Source: Gardnerella coleohominis
Lineage (GTDB): Bacteria; Actinomycetota; Actinomycetes; Actinomycetales; Bifidobacteriaceae
Assembly: GCF_002896555.1 (NCBI RefSeq)
Contig: NZ_MNLH01000001.1
Location: 186,001-250,000, forward strand
DNA: 64,000 bases
Direction: 5' to 3'
The translations under genes were made by a program, and so were the position numbers. Shown in pieces: positions 22,504-32,395 of the stretch (its first letter is position 1; each line of letters opens with the position of its first letter). Below the pieces are notes generated by a model. That model worked only from the letters and a program-made list of their open reading frames with translations. It was not told the origin of the DNA and searched no databases.

Positions 22504-23115
22504 GTGACCAACTTGCTTACAACTTCTCCTGTGATGGAACAGGGTGAAGCGCCATCCCAAACTGATTCGATTTTTAACAGGTTATTAAAAGATCGTATTA
22601 TTTGGCTTGGTTCCGAAGTTAAAGACGAGAATGCAAATGTTATTTGCGCTCAAATGTTAATGCTTGCAGCAGAAGACCCTAAGAAAGATATTTGGTTGTA
22701 TATTAATTCTCCAGGCGGTTCTATTACAGCAGGTATGGCGATTTACGATACAATGCAACTTATTGAACCAGATGTTGCAACTATTGCTGTAGGTATGGCT
22801 GCTTCTATGGGTCAGTTCTTGTTAAGCTCTGGCACTCCTGGAAAGCGTTTTATCACTTCTCATGCTCGCGTGCTTATGCACCAGCCTTCTGGTGGTGTTG
22901 GTGGTACAGCTACTGATGTGAGAATCAATGCTGAATTGATTATGGATATGAAGAAGACGCTTTCTGAGCTTACTGCACAGCAAACTGGCCATACTGTTGA
23001 AGAAATATATCGAGATAACGAATATGACCATTGGTTTACTGCACAGCAAGCTTTGGAATATGGTTTCGTTGATAAGATTGTGACCACACCGGCTTCAATG
23101 CGAGGTGAGGAGTAG
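22504..23115 (+). CDS. clpP1: ATP-dependent Clp protease proteolytic subunit 1
   Basis: This is the serine peptidase subunit of the Clp protease. Catalytic Ser101 is in [11 protein letters not shown] and His126 is in [11 protein letters not shown]; the catalytic Asp lies further on. The 203-residue length is normal. It starts with GTG at 22504 after GAAGGAG. It is followed five bases later by clpP2. Paired ClpP1/ClpP2 forming a mixed tetradecamer is usual in actinobacteria. Confidence 0.95.
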   Translation: MTNLLTTSPVMEQGEAPSQTDSIFNRLLKDRIIWLGSEVKDENANVICAQMLMLAAEDPKKDIWLYINSPGGSITAGMAIYDTMQLIEPDVATIAVGMAASMGQFLLSSGTPGKRFITSHARVLMHQPSGGVGGTATDVRINAELIMDMKKTLSELTAQQTGHTVEEIYRDNEYDHWFTAQQALEYGFVDKIVTTPASMRGEE

Positions 23116-23120
23116 TTATT

Positions 23121-23819
23121 ATGGCAAGTGAAGAAGCAAAGTTCGTTGCGCGAGCACAACGTTTAGCTGGTTTTGGCGGTATTTCTTCAAGTCAGAGAAT
23201 TACGAATCGTTATGTTTTACCGCAATTTGGAGAGCAAACTCCTTATGGTATGAAAACTCAGGATCCGTATACTAAGCTTTTTGAAGATCGTATTATTTTC
23301 ATGGGCGTTCAAGTGGACGATACATCTGCTGACGATATTATGGCTCAGCTTTTGGTTTTGGAAAGCATGGATCCTAATCGTGATGTGATGATGTATATTA
23401 ATTCTCCAGGCGGTTCCATGACTGCTATGACTGCTATTTATGACACGATGCAATATATCAGTCCTGATGTTCAAACAGTTTGCTTAGGTCAAGCTGCTTC
23501 TGCTGCAGCTATTTTGCTTGCTGCAGGTACTTCTGGAAAGCGTATGATTTTGCCTAATGCACGCGTTTTGATTCATCAACCAGCTATGGGGCAAGATTTC
23601 GGTAAGGCTACAGAAATCGAGTTGCAAGCAAAAGAAATGCTTAGGTTGCGTGAATGGTTAGAAAATACTCTTGCTAAGCATACTGGTCAGGATATTGATC
23701 GTATTCGTAAAGATATTGAGGTTGATACTATTTTGACTGCTCCTCAAGCAAAAGAATATGGCATTGTCGATCAAGTTTTAGAGCATAGAGATAAAAGCTA
23801 TACTCGTGATAACTTCTAA
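23121..23819 (+). CDS. clpP2: ATP-dependent Clp protease proteolytic subunit 2
   Basis: This is the second ClpP paralogue, 232 residues, with catalytic Ser127 in GQAASAAAILL and His152 in ARVLIHQPA. It has a longer N-terminus (about 50 residues before the core), which may be processed or used in ring assembly. ATG at 23121 follows GGTGAGGAG. It is co-transcribed with clpP1, and a strong terminator follows. Confidence 0.95.
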   Translation: MASEEAKFVARAQRLAGFGGISSSQRITNRYVLPQFGEQTPYGMKTQDPYTKLFEDRIIFMGVQVDDTSADDIMAQLLVLESMDPNRDVMMYINSPGGSMTAMTAIYDTMQYISPDVQTVCLGQAASAAAILLAAGTSGKRMILPNARVLIHQPAMGQDFGKATEIELQAKEMLRLREWLENTLAKHTGQDIDRIRKDIEVDTILTAPQAKEYGIVDQVLEHRDKSYTRDNF

Positions 23820-23874
23820 CTTCAAATTTTAATAATAGAATCTAAATAGCGAGAAAAGTTAGAAGATTTCTATG

Positions 23875-23917
23875 AACACAAATCCTGGCGACACGCCGGG
23901 GTTTGTGTTTTTGTTTT
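23875..23917 (+). terminator. Terminator of the clpP1-clpP2 operon
   Basis: The stem AACACAAATCC (23875-23885) plus GGCG pairs with GCC and GGGTTTGTGTT (to about 23909) and is followed by TTTTTGTTTT. Confidence 0.85.
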
Positions 23918-23978
23918 ATAAGTTGTATATTAGTCAAGTTGCCGGAAACAAGGACATGGTTCTTGAGGCTGGAAACAT

Positions 23979-24052
23979 GCGCCAGTAGCCCAACGGATTA
24001 GAGCATCTGACTACGGATCAGAAGGTTGCAGGTTCGAATCCTGTCTGGCGCA
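23979..24052 (+). tRNA. tRNA-Arg(ACG)
   Basis: It folds as a standard cloverleaf. The acceptor stem is GCGCCAG (23979-23985) with CTGGCGC (24045-24051). The anticodon stem is TCTGA/TCAGA, with loop CTACGGA and anticodon ACG at 24013-24015. The T-arm has GGTTCGAATCC, and the discriminator base is A at 24052. The 3' CCA is not encoded. A34 would be deaminated to inosine to read CGN codons. A terminator follows at once. Confidence 0.97.
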
Positions 24053-24058
24053 CAAATT

Positions 24059-24089
24059 AATCGCGGTGCGTTTGTGCCGCGATTTTTTT
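24059..24089 (+). terminator. Terminator downstream of tRNA-Arg
   Basis: The perfect stem AATCGCGG (24059-24066) with CCGCGATT (24077-24084) is followed by a run of Ts. Confidence 0.88.
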
Positions 24090-24192
24090 ATTATCATGTT
24101 ACTGACTCGCTCGGTTTATCCCTTTAAGTTATACTAAAAAGTGCTGTAAATTTGATTATTTAGCGAATAGGTTTGAAGGGAATAGTTAAGAT

Positions 24193-25437
24193 ATGTTACG
24201 CAGTTGGAGAATAGTTCGCAATATAGCTAATAATGAGCGATTATCTGGCTTAATTATGCTAGCTTTTGCTCTTACTGGCTTGTTGTTGGCAAATATTCCT
24301 ATAACTGCGCCTGTTTTTGAAGCAATCTCGCACACTAATGTTGGCATACCTTATACCAACATCAACATGTCTATTGGCCATTGGGTGCAAGACGGTTTGC
24401 TTACTATTTTCTTCCTTACTGTTGGCTTGGATCTGAAACATGAGTTAGTAGCTGGATCGTTATCTGATCCTCGCGCAGCTGCAATGCCTATGATTTGTGC
24501 AGTTGGCGGTATGATTATGCCTCCAATATTATTCGTGTGCACAGTTACGCTTTTTTCAGAGTTTCATGCAGATCAAGAAATCATGCGTCTTACTTCTGGC
24601 GCTCTTCCATCTCTTGAAATGGTAAGAGATGGCTGGGCTATTCCTACTGCAACAGATATCGCATTTTCTTTAGCTGTTTTGGCGCTGTTTGCTAAAGCAC
24701 TACCTAAGGCTTTAAGAGCCTTTTTAATGACTTTGGCTACTGTTGACGATCTTCTGGGAATTGCTTTAATAGCTATTTTCTTCTCATCGTTGAAAGATTG
24801 GTATTGGTTTGTAGGCGTAATTCTTTGCGGATTAGTTTGGACTATGTTAGTTCGTCTTAAAAAAGTTCCATGGATTTTAGTTGCAATAGTAGGTATTCTT
24901 GCGTGGATTATGATGTATCAGGCAGGTGTTCATCCAACTTTGGCGGGTGTTATGGTTGGCTTATTTACTCCTGCACATTTGGTTCATGGGGAAAAGTCTT
25001 TGAGAGCTGAACGATATCGTGAAAAGATCCAGCCTCTTTCTTCGCTTTTCGCTTTGCCAATATTCGCACTATTTGCCACTGGTGTCCATTTTGAAACCTT
25101 AACTTGGCAATTATTTATTTCTCCTATTGTTATTGCAATAACTGTTGCTTTAGTTATTGGTAAGCCTTTGGGCATTATGCTTACAGCTTTTGTCGCTAAG
25201 AACTTTATTGGATTAAAAGTTCCAGATAACTTAAAAGTATTCGATTTATTACCTACTGCGTGTGCTTGCGGCATAGGATTTACTGTGTCACTTCTTATAG
25301 CCTCTCTAGCTTATTCTGACGCTGATCTTTCTGGAGAAGCAAGATTTGGAGTACTTGTTGCTTCTCTTATTGCTGCAGGAGTTTCAGGCGCACTTCTGTA
25401 TAGTCAATCAAAGCGAATGGAAAAATCTAAGGAGTGA
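24193..25437 (+). CDS. nhaA: Na+/H+ antiporter NhaA
   Basis: It exchanges Na+ for H+ across the membrane and so supports pH and sodium homeostasis. The 414-residue polytopic protein keeps the essential aspartates D155 (PTATDIAFSLAVL) and D185-D186 (LATVDDLLGIALIA). These correspond to D133, D163 and D164 of E. coli NhaA. Its TGA overlaps the region where the next gene starts, so the two are probably translated together. Confidence 0.93.
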   Translation: MLRSWRIVRNIANNERLSGLIMLAFALTGLLLANIPITAPVFEAISHTNVGIPYTNINMSIGHWVQDGLLTIFFLTVGLDLKHELVAGSLSDPRAAAMPMICAVGGMIMPPILFVCTVTLFSEFHADQEIMRLTSGALPSLEMVRDGWAIPTATDIAFSLAVLALFAKALPKALRAFLMTLATVDDLLGIALIAIFFSSLKDWYWFVGVILCGLVWTMLVRLKKVPWILVAIVGILAWIMMYQAGVHPTLAGVMVGLFTPAHLVHGEKSLRAERYREKIQPLSSLFALPIFALFATGVHFETLTWQLFISPIVIAITVALVIGKPLGIMLTAFVAKNFIGLKVPDNLKVFDLLPTACACGIGFTVSLLIASLAYSDADLSGEARFGVLVASLIAAGVSGALLYSQSKRMEKSKE

Positions 25438-25442
25438 ATGTT

Positions 25443-26249
25443 TTGGAAGCAGATAATATGATTTCGGAAAATTCTTCTAAAGATGTACCGCCTTGGAACG
25501 ATACGTATTATCGTGGAGCTGCGATATTAAAAGGTCCTATGATTCCTAATGAGAGTAGTACTGAAATATTATTAAAGCACGATTTCGATACCTGCAATAA
25601 TTGCGAGAAATACTGGCGTAATGCTGATCCTTGGCGTGCTTTGCGCATACAAGCAGAGTTTGTTGATGGTTTTGATGCTCTTTCTGGTTTAGGTGCAGCT
25701 GTTAGCATATTTGGTTCTGCTCGAGTTAAAGAAAATGAGCCTGAATATTCTGCTGCTCGACTTATGGGTGAGCAATTAGTGAAACGCGGGTTCGCGGTTA
25801 TTACTGGTGGCGGTCCTGGAATTATGGAGGCTGCTAATCGTGGAGCTGCTGAATCTGGCGGAACTTCAGTTGGTCTTGGTATTGAACTTCCACATGAGCA
25901 AAACTTGAATAAGTGGGTTAATTTAGGAATGCAATTTAGATATTTCTTTGTGCGCAAAACCATGTTTATGAAATATTCTTCTGGAATTATTGTATGTCCG
26001 GGCGGTTTTGGCACTATGGATGAAATGTTTGAAGCTTTAACACTTGTTCAAACGCATAAAGTTGCAAAAGTTCCTGTGGTTCTTTTTGGTAGCTCATATT
26101 GGAATGGTCTTATAGATTGGCTGAAAAATAGTGTTATGAGTAGAGGATTTATTTCTTCGATTGATCCGAATCTTCTAGCTATTACTGATGATCCTATAGA
26201 GGCTGTGCGCATTGCTTCCGGAGCCGATGCTTCCGAAGCTGAGAAGTAA
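25443..26249 (+). CDS. TIGR00730/LOG-family nucleotide 5'-monophosphate phosphoribohydrolase
   Basis: The Rossmann-type core has the family motifs GGGPGIMEAANRGA and PGGFGTMDEMFEALTLVQ. These bind the phosphate and the catalytic Arg/Glu of LOG-like enzymes, which cut base from ribose phosphate. About 85 N-terminal residues precede the core, as in the longer actinobacterial members. A TTG at 25443 has AAGGAG (25429-25434) at good spacing and is preferred. GTG at 25434 and ATG at 25458 are alternatives in the same frame. The natural substrate in this organism is unknown. Confidence 0.85.
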   Translation: MEADNMISENSSKDVPPWNDTYYRGAAILKGPMIPNESSTEILLKHDFDTCNNCEKYWRNADPWRALRIQAEFVDGFDALSGLGAAVSIFGSARVKENEPEYSAARLMGEQLVKRGFAVITGGGPGIMEAANRGAAESGGTSVGLGIELPHEQNLNKWVNLGMQFRYFFVRKTMFMKYSSGIIVCPGGFGTMDEMFEALTLVQTHKVAKVPVVLFGSSYWNGLIDWLKNSVMSRGFISSIDPNLLAITDDPIEAVRIASGADASEAEK

Positions 26250-26353
26250 GAAATAGAGTTAATGAATAGTGGTAAGAAGTAGGAAATAGCAGCAAAAGTA
26301 GCGTTAAGAAATATGAGTTATATAGTTATTTATTTTGCTAGCAAATTAATTAA

Positions 26354-27406
26354 CTAATCTTGAGCTTTACGTTCGTTTACAAGTGTTGTAAGCTGCCAAA
26401 TCTCTTCGCCTATGTCAATTCCGCGAGGGCACTGTCTAGAGCAGGCTCTAACCGACTGGCATGCGCTTATTCCATCGCTGCCGTCAATCAAATCTAAGCG
26501 GTGCTCTGTTTTGCTGTCTCTAGAATCGTAAATGAATCGTGCTGCATTAATTAAAGCAGCTGGACCAATGAATGCTTCTCCGCCTGCATAAATTGGGCAT
26601 ATTCCTTCGCATGCTCCGCACATAATGCAATTGCTTAAAAGTTCAAATTTTTGAAGTTCTTCAGGATTTTGCAAGAACTCAATAAGCTCGAGTTTTCCTT
26701 CGTTATTTCTTGTAGGAATGTTTGCAGCTTGCAAATAAGGTTCTAAACGTTTTATTTGCGCAATCATAGGTGAAATATCGCATATAAGATCGCGTTGAAC
26801 GCTAAATCCCGAAAGTGGAGATAGTTCAATAATGCCAAAGCTGTTATTTTGTGCGGAAATAGCTTCTTTAGATTTTTGCTGCAAAATTGGCGATTTTTCC
26901 GCCTGCGCATTACTGCTTGTAGTGCCTGTTTTTCTAAATCCGCGAGATTGTACATTAGAGTTTATTTCAGGACGTGCGTTTGCTCCGATTGTTGCGCTAC
27001 ATAGAAGCGTTGGCATACCGTTTACGTTTGCTGCATCTGAGCCGCACACTCCGTGTCCACATGAGTAACGAAAAGCTAGAGTTGGATCGATTGTGCGTTT
27101 AATAGTAAGCAAGCAGTCAAGAATTGTATCTGTTGAATGAACTCGTAAATTATAATCTTGAGTCCAATGCTTGCCTTGAATACGTTTTGCAGAAGGTTTA
27201 GAAAATTCTGAAGATTCATCTATATTTTTTTCAGAAGAATCCACTTTTGCAAAAGGATTGCTTCTTTTTCTGCGAGCAAAAGGACTTTCTCTACGTTTGC
27301 GCACATTTTGAGTATTATCATCTTCATCATTTACTTGAGAAAATGGCATAAAACGCGAAATACGTAAGGTAACAAGCGCAGTGCTATCGCTAAAATTATC
27401 AGTCAT
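26354..27406 (-). CDS. sdhB: Succinate dehydrogenase/fumarate reductase iron-sulfur subunit
   Basis: This is an SdhB/FrdB-type electron-transfer protein. The N-terminal ferredoxin domain has [2Fe-2S] ligands C116, C121, D124 and C136, with Asp replacing the third Cys as in E. coli SdhB. The C-terminal domain has the first 4Fe-4S-type set C260, C263, C266, C270 and a second set with C316, C322 and C326. Two low-complexity basic inserts (about 24-80 and 145-190) make it 350 residues instead of about 240. No flavoprotein or membrane anchor gene is adjacent. GGAGGTAA precedes the ATG. Confidence 0.88.
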   Translation of the reverse strand: MTDNFSDSTALVTLRISRFMPFSQVNDEDDNTQNVRKRRESPFARRKRSNPFAKVDSSEKNIDESSEFSKPSAKRIQGKHWTQDYNLRVHSTDTILDCLLTIKRTIDPTLAFRYSCGHGVCGSDAANVNGMPTLLCSATIGANARPEINSNVQSRGFRKTGTTSSNAQAEKSPILQQKSKEAISAQNNSFGIIELSPLSGFSVQRDLICDISPMIAQIKRLEPYLQAANIPTRNNEGKLELIEFLQNPEELQKFELLSNCIMCGACEGICPIYAGGEAFIGPAALINAARFIYDSRDSKTEHRLDLIDGSDGISACQSVRACSRQCPRGIDIGEEIWQLTTLVNERKAQD

Positions 27407-27502
27407 TGCGCTTTACCTCCAATACGTACTATTCTAGTTTGCCACAATACTTGCACAGAACCATTTTTAGAGTTGGTGCAGCCTTAAGGTTAGGCTTGAA
27501 CT

Positions 27503-28300
27503 ATGACTGACGCTTTATTTTTATTAGATATCGATCATGATGATGCGCCTATATTGGCTAATGGCATTGAGGAGGGCTGGACTTTACAATTGCCAGCTCG
27601 TATAAAACGTCATGCTATATCTGCTATGAGGTTAAAATCTGGAGATGCTTTACAGCTTTCTGACGGAAAAGGTTTGAGAATTCACGCTACAGTTACAGAT
27701 GAAGAAAATGGTTTAGTTAAGGTTAATTCATTTTTAAGAGAGCCTCGTACAACTACTCGTCTAGCTCTTGTTCAAGCATTGGCTAAAACAGGTCATGATG
27801 AGCAGGCGATTGATATGGCAACTCAAATTGGAGTAGATGAGATAATTCCTTGGTGCTCAGATAGATCTATTGCAAAATGGAAGCAAGGGCGCAGCGATAA
27901 GCGGTGGAATCAAGTTTTGCAATCTGCAACTGAACAATCTCGTAGAGCTTGGATTCCTGAGCTAGGTGATTGCGTATCAAGCAAAAATGTTGTTGCAATA
28001 TGCAGACGAGCATGTGTTTATGGAAATTTGGTTATAGTTTTGCATCAAGATGCTACTGATTCTTGGAGTCAAATCGAATCTTATGTAAATAATCTTACAG
28101 ATCGTTGTCTTTCCGATGGCCGCGAGCGCACTGTGTATGTGTTAGTTGGCCCTGAAGGTGGAATAAGCGAAGATGAAGTGTCAATGTTTGTTGATGCCGG
28201 AGCTAAAAGCTGTGTGTTAGGCAGTAATATTCTTAGAGCATCTGCAGCAGGTCCTGTAGCGCTTTCATTGCTTTCTCGCGTTTTAGGCCGTTATGAGTGA
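27503..28300 (+). CDS. rsmE: 16S rRNA (uracil-1498-N3) methyltransferase
   Basis: It methylates N3 of U1498 in 16S rRNA using S-adenosylmethionine. The 265-residue SPOUT-type protein has the C-terminal knot motifs LVGPEGGISEDEV (about residue 214) and LGSNILRASAAGPVALSLL. The N-terminal PUA-like domain includes HAISAMRLKSGDAL. The ribosome binding site is weak (AAGGTTAGG). It begins a cluster of translation and RNA genes. Confidence 0.92.
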   Translation: MTDALFLLDIDHDDAPILANGIEEGWTLQLPARIKRHAISAMRLKSGDALQLSDGKGLRIHATVTDEENGLVKVNSFLREPRTTTRLALVQALAKTGHDEQAIDMATQIGVDEIIPWCSDRSIAKWKQGRSDKRWNQVLQSATEQSRRAWIPELGDCVSSKNVVAICRRACVYGNLVIVLHQDATDSWSQIESYVNNLTDRCLSDGRERTVYVLVGPEGGISEDEVSMFVDAGAKSCVLGSNILRASAAGPVALSLLSRVLGRYE

Positions 28301-28317
28301 TTTATATGGATGATTTA

Positions 28318-28372
28318 AATGAGCGATTGATGTAGATGATTGATATAAATGATTGATATAAATACAAATATT
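28318..28372. repeat. Short tandem repeats upstream of the HIT gene
   Basis: AT-rich imperfect units related to ATGATTGATATAA occur several times in a row, two of them identical and adjacent, in the gap between rsmE and the HIT gene. No structure or gene is evident. Confidence 0.6.
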
Positions 28373-28474
28373 TATAAATAAAATGTGTAGTTTTGTGTAG
28401 AATAATAAGAAGTATGCTTCATGCGTAAGCATAAGCATTTGATTGTGTTATGAGCAAAATATAAGGGGAGAATC

Positions 28475-28837
28475 ATGAGTGATATTAAGTATCATACTGA
28501 AAGTGATTGCATTTTTTGTAAGATTATTGCTGGCGAAATTCCAAGCAGTAGAGTTTATGAAGATGACACACTCGTAGCTTTTAAAGATATTAATCCGCAA
28601 GCAAAAGTGCATGTGTTGATTGTTCCTAGAAATCATTATAAGAATGTTGCTGAGCTTGCTAGCAAATCTCCTGAGACTTTGGCTCATATTGCTGAGGTTG
28701 CGCAAAATATTGCAAATGATGCATTCCATGGTGATTACCGACTTGTGTTTAATACTGGTCTTGATGCTGGTCAAACAGTTTTCCATGTGCATGCGCATGT
28801 GCTGACTGGCGAAAAATTGGTAGAAGGTAGTTTGTAA
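28475..28837 (+). CDS. HIT-family (HINT-like) nucleotide-binding protein
   Basis: This 120-residue protein has the histidine triad HVHAHV (H104, H106, H108) and the N-terminal DCIFCKIIAGEIPS typical of HINT proteins. These act on nucleoside phosphoramidates or adenylates. AAGGGGAG precedes the ATG. It ends three bases before phoH and is the first gene of the HIT-phoH-ybeY group. Confidence 0.92.
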   Translation: MSDIKYHTESDCIFCKIIAGEIPSSRVYEDDTLVAFKDINPQAKVHVLIVPRNHYKNVAELASKSPETLAHIAEVAQNIANDAFHGDYRLVFNTGLDAGQTVFHVHAHVLTGEKLVEGSL

Positions 28838-28840
28838 ATC

Positions 28841-30202
28841 GTGACAAAAAATACTACGCGCATTGTTCATATTCCTAGCGAATTGAATTCAGTTGCAGTT
28901 TTAGGTGCTGCTGATGCTCATTTGCGTTATGTTGAAAGCGCTTTTCCTTCAGTAGATATTAGCGTTCATGGTCAGGATGTTCGTATCGTATCTCATTATG
29001 CTCGTAGCGAGGAAGATGCTTCGAAGGCACAGTATGCTTTACAGCGAATGATTGATGCAGCTTATGAGCATCCTATGGATTCGTATGAAGTAAAAAGAAT
29101 GCTAGAGCGAGATATTTTACGCAACGATGAACATAATGTGCGTATTGATCGTATTGGTCATAATGGTGGTGTGCTTGCAAATAGTTTAAGTGCATCATCT
29201 TATAGCGTTAACAATTCTGCTTCACGTTCAGAAAATGAATTTTCAAGAGATTCAAGCGAATTTTTGCCTTCTAGTGAAGAAGCGCATCGCCGTGCTATGA
29301 GTAGAAGAGCTCGCATGAGTAAGGGCGTTATTACTTTTGCAGGAGGAAATCCTGTGCGCGCGAAAACAGCTGGTCAAACCCAATACGTACAAGCAATGGA
29401 TTGCAATATTGTAACGTTTGGTATTGGTCCAGCTGGAACAGGTAAAACATATTTAGCAGTTGCTAAAGCTGTTCGCGCATTAGAAGATGGCAGAGTTCGT
29501 AGGATTGTTTTAACACGTCCTGCTGTTGAAGCTGGAGAAAGCTTGGGCTTTTTGCCTGGAACACTAAACGATAAAGTTGATCCTTATTTAAGACCGCTTT
29601 ATGATGCTCTTTCAGATATGCTTGGGCCATCTCAATTAAAACGCTATTTGGATGAAAATATTGTTGAAGTTGCTCCTCTTGCATATATGCGAGGTCGCAC
29701 GTTAAACGATGCTTTTGTTATTCTTGATGAAGCTCAAAATGCTACTGTGCAGCAGTTAAAGATGTTTTTAACGCGTCTCGGATTTAATACTACTATGGTT
29801 ATTACTGGAGATATAACTCAAGTTGATCTTGCTGTTCCGAAATCTGGTTTGCTTTCAATTGAGCGCATTTTAGACAGTGTAAAAGATATAGCTTTTGTTC
29901 ATTTGCATGCTGATGATGTTGTTCGCCATGCGTTAGTGGGACGTATAGTAGAAGCATATGATCGATATGATTCATTTGTAGAGCGTAAAAGACTTGAGCG
30001 CAATCAAAAAGCGCCTTTTAAAAAAGAAGATCAGCGAGTTAATGATCATCGCTTTAATGCCCAGAGCGTACATGAACAGCGCGATAATGAGCAGGATCCT
30101 AATATGCAGCGTGTTCAAGAACAATATGATATTGAACAGCTCGGTGATGTAAATATTGAATCTAAAATTTCTGAAAGTGCTCACGAGAGGAATAATGAGT
30201 AA
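28841..30202 (+). CDS. phoH: PhoH-like ATPase
   Basis: This P-loop ATPase is conserved beside ybeY and era and probably acts in RNA metabolism. Walker A is [13 protein letters not shown] and Walker B is [11 protein letters not shown]. The start is GTG at 28841. After the ATPase core (about residue 385) there is a Gln/Asn/Arg/Asp-rich tail with loosely repeated EQRDNEQ-like units, not part of the core fold. The stop lies two bases before ybeY. Confidence 0.9.
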   Translation: MTKNTTRIVHIPSELNSVAVLGAADAHLRYVESAFPSVDISVHGQDVRIVSHYARSEEDASKAQYALQRMIDAAYEHPMDSYEVKRMLERDILRNDEHNVRIDRIGHNGGVLANSLSASSYSVNNSASRSENEFSRDSSEFLPSSEEAHRRAMSRRARMSKGVITFAGGNPVRAKTAGQTQYVQAMDCNIVTFGIGPAGTGKTYLAVAKAVRALEDGRVRRIVLTRPAVEAGESLGFLPGTLNDKVDPYLRPLYDALSDMLGPSQLKRYLDENIVEVAPLAYMRGRTLNDAFVILDEAQNATVQQLKMFLTRLGFNTTMVITGDITQVDLAVPKSGLLSIERILDSVKDIAFVHLHADDVVRHALVGRIVEAYDRYDSFVERKRLERNQKAPFKKEDQRVNDHRFNAQSVHEQRDNEQDPNMQRVQEQYDIEQLGDVNIESKISESAHERNNE

Positions 30203-30204
30203 TC

Positions 30205-30744
30205 ATGAGCGTTGATGTTATGAATGAAACAGTATGGAATATTGATCCTAAAATTTTTTCTGATCTTGGAATGTGGGTTTTACAAAAGATGCGTGTAAGT
30301 ACGCAATCTGATTTATCAATTACTTTTGTTGATCCTGAGCCAATCGCTAGCTTGCATGAGCGATGGATGAATTTAGAAGGACCAACAGATGTCATGAGTT
30401 TCCCAATGGATGAGCTTACTCCTGGAAGCGATGATAAAGTATCTGAAGGCATGCTTGGTGACTTAGTGATTTGCCCTTGGGTGGCACAGCAGCAAGCGTT
30501 AGCTGCAGGTCATAGCACAATGGAAGAAATGCTTTTATTAACTATTCATGGCATGCTTCATCTTCTTGGATATGATCACACTACGCCGGATGAAGAAAAG
30601 CAAATGTTTGGTTTGCAACGTCAGCTATTGCTTACTTTCTTTGCAGCTAGATCTGGAGAACTTTATGACGCAACTCTTCCTGAAGGCGCTGTGAATGAAT
30701 TAGATTTATACGATAAAAATCATTCAGACTCTAGAAAAAAGTAA
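30205..30744 (+). CDS. ybeY: Endoribonuclease YbeY, rRNA maturation factor
   Basis: This metal-dependent endoribonuclease is involved in 16S rRNA 3' end maturation and ribosome quality control. The zinc motif [11 protein letters not shown] (His at about 115, 119 and 125) is intact, preceded by [10 protein letters not shown]. The 179-residue length is typical. It overlaps closely with phoH and precedes the CNNM-type gene. Confidence 0.95.
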   Translation: MSVDVMNETVWNIDPKIFSDLGMWVLQKMRVSTQSDLSITFVDPEPIASLHERWMNLEGPTDVMSFPMDELTPGSDDKVSEGMLGDLVICPWVAQQQALAAGHSTMEEMLLLTIHGMLHLLGYDHTTPDEEKQMFGLQRQLLLTFFAARSGELYDATLPEGAVNELDLYDKNHSDSRKK

Positions 30745-30803
30745 GCGTGCAAAATAACGTGCAAAGTAAGCGGCAAAATAACAGTCAAAGGCGATGATGA
30801 GAA

Positions 30804-32231
30804 TTGACGAACTTGTTTGAAAGCTTTAAAATTCCTGAGCTTCCAGAATTGTCTGTGCAAATGTGGACGGTTGTTGTAGTTTCATTTTTGGTTGCTGTGC
30901 TTTTAGTATGGCTTTCATTAGCGATGGCTGCTGCTGAAGGTGCTATACCTAGAGTTACTCGTGCAAGTTTGAATAATATGATGATTGAAGCTCAAACTAA
31001 CGAGGATGATGTTAGCACTATAGTTCGCATGAGAAAAATAGCCCGAATCCATAGAGTGAAAAGATTGATTGCAGATCGTTATGCTGCTTCTAGTGCTTGT
31101 GCTTTTGTGAGAATATTATGCAATCTGCTAGATGGTGTTTTAGTAGCTTCTATAGCTAGTGTTTTTAAATCACCTTTATGGCTGACTATTCTTATTGGCG
31201 TTGTTATATCAATAATTGTCGCTGTTATTTCTATTCTTGTTCGTCCAAGATCTGTTGGAGCTGCTCAACCTGTTGCAAAACTTATGAGATTATCGCGTAT
31301 TGTGCTAATCGCAATAGCTTTAAATCCTTGTGTAAGAGTTGCAAGCGATGTTGATATGGCATCTCGTAAAAAACATACTGATCTTTCAGATGATGAAGCT
31401 TTAGAGGATATTCAAAGAGATCAGGCAAAAGCTAGTATAGATCGTTTAGTTGAAGCTAATGATTTCGATCCAGAAGTTTCAGAAATGATGCGGAATGTTC
31501 TTACGCTTTCAGATACTTTAACTCGTGAAATTATGGTTCCGCGTACGGATATGATTTGCGTAAAGAATAGCGAAACGTTAGAAGATTTTTTGAAGTTATG
31601 CTCTCGCTCAGGATTTTCTCGCGTACCGGTTATCGGTGATTCTGTAGATGATTTGGTTGGAATAGCGTATTTAAAAGATGCTGTTAGAGCAACTGTATTT
31701 AATCATGCCGCTTCTAGCAGAGCTGTTTCTACGATTACTCGTGACCCAATGCTTGTTCCGGAATCAAAGCCTGTGGATGATTTATTCCATGAAATGCAAC
31801 GCATTCGTCAGCATGTTGCTGTTGTAGTTGACGAATATGGCGGTATTGCTGGTTTAGTTACTATTGAAGACGCGATTGAGCAAATTGTTGGCGAATTGGA
31901 AGATGAGCATGATCGTACTCAACGCGCTGATCCTGAAGAAATAAGCGATGGAGTATGGCGAATGCCTGCGCGTACGCCTATAGCAGATCTTGAAGATTTG
32001 TTTGAAGTACATATTGACGAAGACGATGTTGATACTGTATTTGGATTGCTCACGAAGCTTTTAGGCAATGTTCCTATTGTTGGATCTAGTGCTGTAACAA
32101 GAGGTCTTAAGCTAACTGCTGTTGATTCTGCTGGAAGGCGTAAGAAAGTTTCAACAATAGTTGTTGAAAGAGATTTGCAGGGTTTGCAAGAGAATCGTGA
32201 AGATACTAATACCAGTAGTTCTGATAAGTAA
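30804..32231 (+). CDS. CNNM/CorC-type transporter (DUF21, CBS pair, CorC_HlyC)
   Basis: An N-terminal DUF21 membrane region has one helix near residues 15-45 and further hydrophobic segments near 105-180. Two CBS domains follow (starting near REIMVPRTDMICV, about 245), then a C-terminal CorC_HlyC domain (ISDGVWRMPARTPIADLEDLF, about 395). Members of this family are linked to Mg2+/Co2+ efflux or homeostasis. The start is TTG at 30804; no ATG in frame is closer. The usual partner era lies downstream. Confidence 0.88.
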   Translation: MTNLFESFKIPELPELSVQMWTVVVVSFLVAVLLVWLSLAMAAAEGAIPRVTRASLNNMMIEAQTNEDDVSTIVRMRKIARIHRVKRLIADRYAASSACAFVRILCNLLDGVLVASIASVFKSPLWLTILIGVVISIIVAVISILVRPRSVGAAQPVAKLMRLSRIVLIAIALNPCVRVASDVDMASRKKHTDLSDDEALEDIQRDQAKASIDRLVEANDFDPEVSEMMRNVLTLSDTLTREIMVPRTDMICVKNSETLEDFLKLCSRSGFSRVPVIGDSVDDLVGIAYLKDAVRATVFNHAASSRAVSTITRDPMLVPESKPVDDLFHEMQRIRQHVAVVVDEYGGIAGLVTIEDAIEQIVGELEDEHDRTQRADPEEISDGVWRMPARTPIADLEDLFEVHIDEDDVDTVFGLLTKLLGNVPIVGSSAVTRGLKLTAVDSAGRRKKVSTIVVERDLQGLQENREDTNTSSSDK

Positions 32232-32281
32232 TATTAATAATATTAATAATATTGAAGCTTTTATTCGGAGGATTGAAAGTT

Positions 32282-32395
32282 ATGAGAAGATTAATATCTA
32301 GGCTTATTGGAAAATTATTCCAGAAGGTATTAGTAAAAATATTGACTAAAATTTTTACGAAAATTTTTAAAAGAATTTTGAGGAAGCGTAGATAA
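32282..32395 (+). CDS. Small 37-residue strongly cationic amphipathic peptide ORF
   Basis: The ATG is at 32282, with CGGAGGA (GGAGG at 32267-32271) ten bases upstream. It runs 37 codons to TAA at 32393. The peptide has 7 Arg and 7 Lys, no Asp or Glu, and hydrophobic pairs every four residues. Lys falls at positions 11, 15, 19, 23 and 27. The 3' half of the gene is an imperfect 12-base tandem repeat (AAAATTTTTACG-like). It sits between the CNNM gene and era. The TAA overlaps an ATG (TAATG) opening a further 20-codon frame to 32457. I do not recognise it. Membrane-active peptide, toxin or bacteriocin-like are possibilities only. Confidence 0.5.
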   Translation: MRRLISRLIGKLFQKVLVKILTKIFTKIFKRILRKRR

